Below, one piece after another: positions 55,837 to 64,000 of a stretch of 64,000 bases of DNA. A program made the position numbers and the translations under genes. Each line of letters starts with the position of its first letter. Position 1 is the stretch's first letter. The notes under the pieces are model-generated. The model saw only the letters and a list, made by a program, of their open reading frames with translations. It searched no databases and had not been told where the DNA came from. Source of the DNA: Cytobacillus oceanisediminis (lineage in GTDB: Bacteria > Bacillota > Bacilli > Bacillales > Cytobacillaceae); contig NZ_VLKI01000016.1 in NCBI RefSeq assembly GCF_007830235.1, forward strand, positions 53,953-117,952, given 5' to 3'.

Positions 55837-56046
55837 ATGACGGAAGTTCAAATCGATACGGAATATATTACATTGGGCCAATTCCTGAAAGCTGCAGATG
55901 TGATTCAAACTGGCGGAATGGCTAAATGGTTTTTAAGTGAATACGAAGTTTTTGTAAATGGGGAACAGGATCAAAGACGGGGAAGAAAGCTAAGAACAGG
56001 AGATAAAGTGGAAATTCATGATGTCGGTGAATTTACGATCGTTTAG
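55837..56046 (+). CDS. rlbA: S4-domain protein RlbA (YaaA)
   Basis: 69 residues from ATG 55837; GTG 55828 is less likely. EYITLGQFLKAADVIQTGGMAKWFLSE and FVNGEQDQRRGRKLRTGDKVEI (in part) are the S4 RNA-binding pattern of YaaA. In B. subtilis it lies between dnaN and recF as here. It is thought to act in ribosome assembly by binding rRNA. Confidence 0.95.
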   Translation: MTEVQIDTEYITLGQFLKAADVIQTGGMAKWFLSEYEVFVNGEQDQRRGRKLRTGDKVEIHDVGEFTIV

Positions 56047-56088
56047 CTGGCTGTTTTTAGCGCGAAACCCTAAAAGGATGTAGCGTCT

Positions 56089-57207
56089 ATGTATATAGAG
56101 CAATTGCTTTTGAAAAATTACCGGAATTACGAAGAACTGGAAGTTAATTTCGAGAATAAAGTGAACGTTATTTTGGGAGAAAATGCCCAGGGGAAGACAA
56201 ATGTCATGGAATCCATCTATGTACTGGCAATGGCGAAGTCTCACAGGACATCAAATGACAAAGATCTTATTCGCTGGGATCAAGATTATGCTAAAATAGA
56301 AGGAAGGGTCCAAAAGAGCCATGGATCTCTGCCAATGCAATTAGTGATAAGCAAAAAAGGCAAAAAAGCTAAATGCAATCATATAGAGCAGCAGAAATTA
56401 AGCCAGTATGTCGGCAATATGAATGTTGTTATGTTCGCGCCTGAAGACCTCCATCTTGTAAAAGGGAGCCCTCAAGTAAGGCGTCGTTTTATTGATATGG
56501 AGATTGGGCAGGTTTCACCTGTCTATTTGCATGATATTAGCCAGTATCAAAAAATTCTCCAGCAGCGAAACCACTACTTAAAGATGCTGCAGATAAAAAA
56601 GCAGACTGACCATACTATGCTTGAAATTTTGACAGAACAATTTATAGAAATGGCTGCGAAAATTGTTTCCAAGCGGTTTGTATTTCTTAGATTGCTTGAA
56701 AATTGGGCACAGCCGATCCATGAAGGCATTTCAAGAGGGCTGGAGACTTTGAAAATTGAGTACAAGCCCTCTGCAGAGGTATCAGAAGAACAAGATTTGT
56801 CGAAAATGGTTAAAGTATACGAAGAAAAATTTACAAAAGTGAAAAACAGGGAAATCGAGCGGGGGGTAACCATGTTTGGCCCCCACCGGGATGACCTTAT
56901 TTTTCACGTAAATGGGCGGGATGTGCAAACATTTGGTTCTCAAGGCCAGCAAAGGACGACAGCCCTATCCGTTAAGCTCGCCGAAATCGAACTGATCCAT
57001 TCTGAAATAGGAGAGTATCCCATTCTCCTGCTAGATGATGTCCTCTCAGAACTGGATGATTACCGCCAATCCCACTTATTGAATACCATTCAAGGGAAGG
57101 TACAAACGTTTGTCACAACGACAAGTGTTGATGGAATAGACCACCAGACACTGAAAGAGGCAGCAGCCTTCAGTGTTGAAGCAGGAAGGATCAAAAAGAT
57201 TCAGTGA
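56089..57207 (+). CDS. recF: DNA repair ATPase RecF
   Basis: 372 residues. Walker [20 protein letters not shown] near residue 30, signature [20 protein letters not shown], Walker [13 protein letters not shown], with [20 protein letters not shown] in between. SMC-like ATPase that with RecO and RecR loads RecA on gapped DNA. AAAGGATG upstream. 10 bases separate it from remB. Confidence 0.98.
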   Translation: MYIEQLLLKNYRNYEELEVNFENKVNVILGENAQGKTNVMESIYVLAMAKSHRTSNDKDLIRWDQDYAKIEGRVQKSHGSLPMQLVISKKGKKAKCNHIEQQKLSQYVGNMNVVMFAPEDLHLVKGSPQVRRRFIDMEIGQVSPVYLHDISQYQKILQQRNHYLKMLQIKKQTDHTMLEILTEQFIEMAAKIVSKRFVFLRLLENWAQPIHEGISRGLETLKIEYKPSAEVSEEQDLSKMVKVYEEKFTKVKNREIERGVTMFGPHRDDLIFHVNGRDVQTFGSQGQQRTTALSVKLAEIELIHSEIGEYPILLLDDVLSELDDYRQSHLLNTIQGKVQTFVTTTSVDGIDHQTLKEAAAFSVEAGRIKKIQ

Positions 57208-57216
57208 GGTGATCGC

Positions 57217-57465
57217 ATGTACATCCATGTAGGTGAAGATGTGTTAGTCCGAGCAAGAGATATTGTGGCAATAATTGATAAAGAAAGCGCCATATCTACC
57301 GAATATGCAGAAGAGTGTTTAGAGCGCCAGGATGATTCAGTTATTAACCTCGCAAAAGGATCTTACAAATCTGTGGTGGTAACGACTGAAAAAATCTATT
57401 TCTCCCCGCTGGCTTCCGGTACATTAAAAAAAAGATCGCATAAATTAAGTGTTCAGGAATTTTAA
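57217..57465 (+). CDS. remB: Extracellular matrix regulator RemB (YaaB)
   Basis: 82 residues, ATG 57217 with GAGGTGATC upstream. MYIHVGEDVLVRARDIVAIID, ECLERQ and SVVVTTEKIYFSPLASGTL are the DUF370 pattern shared with RemA. In B. subtilis RemB affects matrix gene expression and biofilm formation together with RemA. Lies between recF and gyrB. Confidence 0.95.
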   Translation: MYIHVGEDVLVRARDIVAIIDKESAISTEYAEECLERQDDSVINLAKGSYKSVVVTTEKIYFSPLASGTLKKRSHKLSVQEF

Positions 57466-57548
57466 AAAAATTATAGTTTGGTGCATCTCAAAGTACAGCC
57501 AAGCTTTTTTATAGATTAGCGAATTTGGAATGCAAATGGAAAGTGTAG

Positions 57549-59486
<1,938 letters not shown>

Positions 59487-59779
59487 TCTTAAAAGCAAAC
59501 TTTCTGGCACCAGGAATTTTTAGAGCTATGGCGCCTCGCCAGGTGCCTCCGCTTTTCTTTCAGGATAGGGTCTCTCTATCCTGCTTTTACATAATAGGTC
59601 TATTTTATTTACTTTTAGTTTATGCCCCGTCTTGCAGGGATTTATTATAAAAAGTGTAACAACTGCAGAAGCGGCAGCCTTTGTGCTTGTTTCTGCAGAT
59701 AAAACTTAGCAATAGCTAAACGATAAGTAACGAGAGGATGTCTTATCATCCCAAGTTTCTTTAAAGGAGGTTCCTTTAA
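59487..59779. other. gyrB-gyrA intergenic stretch
   Basis: GGCACC (59506-59511) and GGTGCC (59542-59547) bracket a 30-base region, and ATCCTG repeats lie nearby, so a hairpin is likely. 59560-59750 shows no terminator and no other recognisable element, so gyrB and gyrA may be transcribed together or from a gyrA promoter here. Confidence 0.4.
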
Positions 59780-62302
59780 ATGGCCGATACACCTAATTCT
59801 AAAGTAAAAGAAATTAATATCAGCCAGGAAATGCGTTCATCTTTCCTGGATTATGCCATGAGTGTAATTGTGTCCCGTGCCCTTCCGGATGTAAGGGACG
59901 GTTTAAAGCCAGTACACCGAAGAATTTTATATGCAATGCATGATTTAGGAATGCATTCCGACAAACCTTATAAAAAATCCGCCCGTATCGTCGGGGAAGT
60001 TATCGGGAAATACCATCCGCATGGTGACTCTGCAGTTTATGACACCATGGTGCGTATGGCACAGGATTTCAACTATCGTTATATGCTTGTCGATGGACAC
60101 GGAAACTTTGGTTCTGTAGACGGAGATGCAGCAGCTGCGATGCGTTATACAGAGGCCCGGATGTCCAAGATTTCGATGGAGCTTTTAAGGGATATCAATA
60201 AAGATACAATTGACTATCAGGATAACTACGATGGCGCAGAAAAAGAACCTATCGTTCTTCCGTCGCGTTTCCCTAACCTGCTGGTAAACGGAACCTCTGG
60301 TATCGCTGTAGGTATGGCTACCAATATTCCTCCTCACCAGCTTGGGGAAGTCATTGATGGAGTTCTGGCAATCAGCCATGAGCCGGATTTATCGGTTCAA
60401 GAGCTGATGGAAATTATTCCTGGCCCTGATTTTCCTACTGCTGGATTAATTCTGGGGCGAAGTGGAATCCGCAAAGCTTACGAGACCGGACGTGGCTCTA
60501 TTACATTAAGAGCTAAAGTAGAAATTGAGGAAAAGTCAAATGGGAAAGAAGTTATCATTGTTAATGAACTTCCTTACCAGGTTAATAAAGCTAAACTGAT
60601 TGAAAAAATAGCAGAACTTGTCCGCGATAAGCGTATTGATGGCATTACTGATCTGCGTGATGAATCTGATCGAAACGGAATGCGCATTGTCATTGAAGTC
60701 CGCAAAGATGCGAATGCCAATGTCTTGCTGAACAATCTTTATAAGCAAACGGCTCTGCAGACAAGCTTTGGGATTAACTTGCTTGCCCTTGTAGACGGCC
60801 AGCCAAAGGTACTTAATTTAAAGCAGTGCCTCCAATATTATTTGGACCACCAAAAGGTAGTTATTCGCCGCAGGACTGAGTTTGAACTTAAAAAGGCGGA
60901 AGCTCGTGCGCATATTTTGGAAGGATTAAGGATTGCACTTGACCATCTTGATGAGGTTATTAATCTTATCCGCAGTTCCCAGACTACTGATATTGCACGC
61001 GAAGGCTTAATGACACAATTCAATCTTTCTGAGAAACAGGCTCAGGCTATTCTTGATATGCGCTTGCAGCGTCTGACAGGTTTGGAGCGCGAAAAGATTG
61101 AAGACGAATATTCAGGCCTTGTAGCGCTTATTGCCGAATTAAAGGCTATTTTGGCTGATGATGAAAAAGTATTGGAAATTATCCGTGAAGAATTAAACGA
61201 AATCAAAGAGCGCTTTAACGATAAACGCCGTACTGAAATCGTTGCTGGCGGCATCGAGCAAATTGAAGATGAAGATTTAATTCCGCGTGAGAATATTGTC
61301 CTTACTTTAACTCACAAAGGTTATATCAAGCGTCTCCCTGTATCCACCTACCGTGCACAAAAACGAGGCGGACGCGGAATCCAGGGAATGGGTACGAATG
61401 AGGATGACTTTGTTGAGCATCTCATCACGACATCTACACATGATACAATTCTTTTCTTCACGAATAAAGGAAAAGTGTATCGCGCTAAAGGGTATGAAAT
61501 CCCTGAATTCAGCCGTACGGCTAAAGGAATTCCGATTATAAACCTTCTTGGTGTTGATAAAGATGAATGGGTAAACGCCATTATTCCGGTTGAAGAGTTT
61601 GTCGATGACTGGTTCCTATTCTTTACTACTAAAAAAGGTATATCCAAGCGTTCACCGTTATCCTCCTTTGCCAATATCCGCAACAACGGCTTAATTGCTT
61701 TAAATCTGCGTGAGGATGATGAACTGATCTCAGTGCGTTTAACTGATGGCAGCAAGGAAATCATAATTGGCACAAGCCATGGCATGCTGATCCGATTCCC
61801 TGAAGATGATGTCCGTTCAATGGGCAGAACAGCAACCGGGGTAAAAGGGATTAGTTTAAGCGGGGATGACGAAGTAGTTGGCATGGAAGTGCTGGATGAC
61901 GACACTCAAATCCTGATTGTAACAAAAAATGGCTACGGAAAACGTACTCCTGCGGAAGAATACCGTGTCCAGGGAAGAGGCGGTAAAGGAATCAAAACTT
62001 GCAACATTACCGATAAGAACGGAAGCCTTGTTTCTATGAAAGCTGTCACAGGAGAAGAAGACGTTATGCTTATCACAACCGGCGGTGTATTAATCCGCAT
62101 GGCTGTAAACGATATTTCCACAATGGGCAGAAACACGCAAGGTGTAAGATTAATTCGCATAAATGAGGATGCTGACGAAGCGGTATCAACTGTAGCAAAA
62201 GTTGAAAAAGAGGAAGAAAAAGATGAGGAAGAACTAACGAAGCCTCTTGAAAATGCTGAAACCCTTTCTGAAGAAGAAGTTAATGGGGATGACGCGGAGT
62301 AA
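59780..62302 (+). CDS. gyrA: DNA gyrase subunit A
   Basis: 840 residues, AAAGGAGG upstream. The breakage-reunion domain has [39 protein letters not shown] (quinolone region), catalytic Tyr in [15 protein letters not shown] context (AMRYTEARM). The C-terminal beta-pinwheel carries the GyrA box QRGGRGIQG (here in [14 protein letters not shown]) and an acidic end. With GyrB it supercoils DNA. Confidence 0.99.
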   Translation: MADTPNSKVKEINISQEMRSSFLDYAMSVIVSRALPDVRDGLKPVHRRILYAMHDLGMHSDKPYKKSARIVGEVIGKYHPHGDSAVYDTMVRMAQDFNYRYMLVDGHGNFGSVDGDAAAAMRYTEARMSKISMELLRDINKDTIDYQDNYDGAEKEPIVLPSRFPNLLVNGTSGIAVGMATNIPPHQLGEVIDGVLAISHEPDLSVQELMEIIPGPDFPTAGLILGRSGIRKAYETGRGSITLRAKVEIEEKSNGKEVIIVNELPYQVNKAKLIEKIAELVRDKRIDGITDLRDESDRNGMRIVIEVRKDANANVLLNNLYKQTALQTSFGINLLALVDGQPKVLNLKQCLQYYLDHQKVVIRRRTEFELKKAEARAHILEGLRIALDHLDEVINLIRSSQTTDIAREGLMTQFNLSEKQAQAILDMRLQRLTGLEREKIEDEYSGLVALIAELKAILADDEKVLEIIREELNEIKERFNDKRRTEIVAGGIEQIEDEDLIPRENIVLTLTHKGYIKRLPVSTYRAQKRGGRGIQGMGTNEDDFVEHLITTSTHDTILFFTNKGKVYRAKGYEIPEFSRTAKGIPIINLLGVDKDEWVNAIIPVEEFVDDWFLFFTTKKGISKRSPLSSFANIRNNGLIALNLREDDELISVRLTDGSKEIIIGTSHGMLIRFPEDDVRSMGRTATGVKGISLSGDDEVVGMEVLDDDTQILIVTKNGYGKRTPAEEYRVQGRGGKGIKTCNITDKNGSLVSMKAVTGEEDVMLITTGGVLIRMAVNDISTMGRNTQGVRLIRINEDADEAVSTVAKVEKEEEKDEEELTKPLENAETLSEEEVNGDDAE

Positions 62303-62310
62303 TTTTTTAA

Positions 62311-62339
62311 GGAACACATTATTTGTGTTCCTTTTTTTT
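62311..62339 (+). terminator. Terminator of gyrA
   Basis: GGAACACA and TGTGTTCC form a stem around TTATT, followed by eight T. Confidence 0.92.
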
Positions 62340-62394
62340 GTCCAAATAATGTAAAATGGTATAAAAGACTCATTACATTTGGAGTGTGGAAACG

Positions 62395-63480
62395 GTGCGT
62401 GTACATATTCAGGAACTGCAAGAGGGCTGTATCTTATCAGAAGATGTTTTTAGCATGACCAATCGTCCCATCATTAGCCAAAAGACCGTCCTAACTAAAG
62501 ATCTGCTTGATATTTTAAAAGTATTCCTAATTGAAGAGGCTGTAGTTGAAAAAACATTAGTTAATGGGTTGCCTTTCATTCCTGCTGAAGTGATAGAGGA
62601 TGTCCAGAGTACTCAGGAAACAAAAGTAAATGACTCAAGTTTTTTAGATACATTTTTAATTAGTGTTCTAAGTTATAAAAAAGAATTTCTCGCGTGGCAG
62701 TCAGGGCTGCCAATAGATATAGCAAAAATCAGAAACATAATGATACCGCTCATTGACAAAATGGAGAGGAATCCTTCCGGAATTTTCTCCTTGCACCATT
62801 TATCGACTAATGAAGACTATATGTTTCAGCATTCAGTGGCAGTTGGAATCATAAGTGCATTTATAGGGAAAAAATTAAATTATAACAAAGGGGAAGTCGT
62901 GCAATTAGCTCTCGGGGGCTGCCTTGCTGATGCAGGCATGGCAAAAATAAATCCGGTTATCCTGCAAAAGAACACCTCACTAAGCTCTGAAGAATTTGAA
63001 GACATAAAAAGGCATTCCACCATTAGTTTTAAAATGGTCCAAAATATTTCTCTTTTAAGGGAGAGTACGAAGATTGGCATTTTCCAGCACCATGAGCGGC
63101 TTGATGGCACCGGATATCCATTTGGTGAACTAAGCAGTAAAATCAACCAAACAGGAAAGGTAATTGCCGTAGCAGATGCCTTCCATGCTATGACCTCCCA
63201 GAGGCTTTACCGGCGAAAGCAATCTCCTTTCAAAGTGCTTGAAATGCTTATTCAGGATAGCTTTGGGAAATATGATATCCAATCCATTCAGGCTTTGGGA
63301 TCCGGTATAATGACTTTTTCCATTGGCAGCCGGGTTAAACTCTCAGATGGGCAGAATGCAGAAATTCTCTTTATAGAAGATAAATCACCGACAAGGCCCT
63401 TAGTTAAGATAGAAGGCACTGGCGAGATTATTCATTTAGAAAAAAACCGCCAGCTATTTATAGATGAAGTTTTGAAATAG
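62395..63480 (+). CDS. HD-GYP-like domain protein with degenerate HD motif
   Basis: 361 residues from GTG 62395, with TTTGGAG 10 bases upstream; GTG 62386 is too close. After an N-terminal region of about 130 residues comes an HD-GYP domain: FQHSVAVGIISAFIGKKL, GGCLADAGMAKINPVILQK, then IFQHHERLDGTGYPFGEL and VIAVADAFHAMTSQRLYR. The GYP motif is intact, but the HD dyad reads AD and the following GK is GM, so metal-dependent c-di-GMP hydrolysis is doubtful. It may bind nucleotides or proteins instead. A hairpin terminator follows. Confidence 0.85.
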   Translation: MRVHIQELQEGCILSEDVFSMTNRPIISQKTVLTKDLLDILKVFLIEEAVVEKTLVNGLPFIPAEVIEDVQSTQETKVNDSSFLDTFLISVLSYKKEFLAWQSGLPIDIAKIRNIMIPLIDKMERNPSGIFSLHHLSTNEDYMFQHSVAVGIISAFIGKKLNYNKGEVVQLALGGCLADAGMAKINPVILQKNTSLSSEEFEDIKRHSTISFKMVQNISLLRESTKIGIFQHHERLDGTGYPFGELSSKINQTGKVIAVADAFHAMTSQRLYRRKQSPFKVLEMLIQDSFGKYDIQSIQALGSGIMTFSIGSRVKLSDGQNAEILFIEDKSPTRPLVKIEGTGEIIHLEKNRQLFIDEVLK

Positions 63481-63507
63481 ACCGTTTATTTGCGGTCTAT
63501 TTTTATT
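63477..63507 (+). terminator. Terminator of the HD-GYP-like gene
   Basis: ATAGACCG and CGGTCTAT form a stem around an 8-base loop, then TTTTTATT. Confidence 0.85.
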
Positions 63508-63576
63508 AGATTTGGTTTGTTTAAAGAGCTTACTTATCATTGTGTACTGATTAAATAACTTTCTTTAAAAAAACAC

Positions 63577-63690
63577 TTGCAATCAATATCCCAGGCTGAT
63601 ATACTAATTCAAGTCAGCAAGAGATGAACAACTTCATCAAGAAGGTTTTTAAAAAAACTTGTTGACATTGATAATCAGAAATGATATATT
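63577..63690 (+). promoter_or_regulatory. Tandem rrn promoters
   Basis: P1: TTGCAA (63577-63582), 17 bases, TATACT (63600-63605). P2: TTGACA (63662-63667), 17 bases, TATATT (63685-63690). The leader holds CTTTGAAAACTGAACG, common before Bacillus 16S genes. Confidence 0.88.
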
Positions 63691-63800
63691 AATAAAGTCG
63701 CTTATGCGACGGATTGATCTTTGAAAACTGAACGAACAAAAACGTCAACGTTAATTCTTTAGTCTTTTTCAAAAAGACAACTTATGAGCTTAATCAACTC

Positions 63801-64000
63801 TTATATGGAGAGTTTGATCCTGGCTCAGGACGAACGCTGGCGGCGTGCCTAATACATGCAAGTCGAGCGGACGGATGGGAGCTTGCTCCCGGAAGTCAGC
63901 GGCGGACGGGTGAGTAACACGTGGGCAACCTGCCTGTAAGACTGGGATAACTTCGGGAAACCGGAGCTAATACCGGATAATTCTTTCCCTCACATGAGGG
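63801..64000 (+). rRNA. 16S rRNA, 5' part
   Basis: AGAGTTTGATCCTGGCTCAG is at 63810-63829, followed by GACGAACGCTGGCGGCGTGC and the variable V1 stem GGGAGCTTGCTCCC. The gene runs past the right edge. The V1-V2 sequence is Bacillaceae-type and looks like Cytobacillus from memory. The 5' end at 63801 is approximate. Confidence 0.97.

Overview
The window is chromosomal DNA of a spore-forming Bacillaceae, read across the replication origin. The AT-rich sequence, the B. subtilis-like order of wal, dnaC, gdpP, rpsF-ssb-rpsR, soj-spo0J-noc, mnmG-mnmE, jag-spoIIIJ-rnpA-rpmH, dnaA-dnaN-recF-gyrB-gyrA and rRNA genes, the spore genes (a gamma-type SASP, yyaC) and the start of the 16S rRNA all agree. The 16S start looks Cytobacillus-like (firmus/oceanisediminis group) to me, but that placement comes from memory. 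I see no transposase, prophage or CRISPR array.

Layout. 1-15 kb is the accessory part: an FAD oxidoreductase running off the left end, a secreted metalloprotease, a SASP, an ornithine-cyclodeaminase-like enzyme with an MHS transporter, an MFS exporter, a methyltransferase, a thioredoxin-like gene with an in-frame TGA at its first active-site cysteine, a Vpr-like subtilase, an OpuD-like BCCT transporter, a tiny acidic lipoprotein, a DUF421 protein, a decayed gene and a NERD protein. 15-25 kb is rlmH, a CxxH/CxxC protein, htrC, the walRKHIJ operon and an M23 peptidase. 25-26 kb is a Lys-Glu-Asp-Phe tRNA operon with duplicated tRNA 5' halves in its spacers. 26-36 kb holds purA (with PurR boxes), dnaC, rplI, gdpP, yybS, rpsR-ssb-rpsF and ychF. 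36-50 kb holds yyaE, yyzM, an MscS channel, yyaC, a DUF554 protein, parB/parA (with parS), noc, rsmG, mnmG, mnmE and jag. 50-64 kb holds spoIIIJ, rnpA, rpmH, oriC around dnaA, then dnaN, rlbA, recF, remB, gyrB, gyrA, an HD-GYP-like protein and the tandem promoters and first 200 bases of an rrn operon.

How it works together. From oriC leftwards almost all genes lie on the minus strand, and rightwards on the plus strand, so both arms are co-directional with replication. DnaA boxes flank dnaA, and the dnaA-dnaN gap holds a basal unwinding module (DnaA boxes, DnaA-trio, AT-rich tract). Two further DnaA-box clusters lie in the rlmH-htrC and mnmE-jag gaps. ParA, ParB, Noc and two parS sites serve origin segregation. 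The wal operon controls wall hydrolases, probably including the M23 protein next to it.

Most notable: (1) the thioredoxin-like gene whose UGA is followed by a perfect SECIS-like hairpin with a GGU loop, so a candidate selenoprotein; (2) five copies of a ~180-260 bp intergenic repeat with terminal inverted sequences; (3) duplicated tRNA 5' halves in the tRNA operon; (4) two periodic arrays (51-52 bp and 20-21 bp units); (5) DnaA-box clusters outside oriC.
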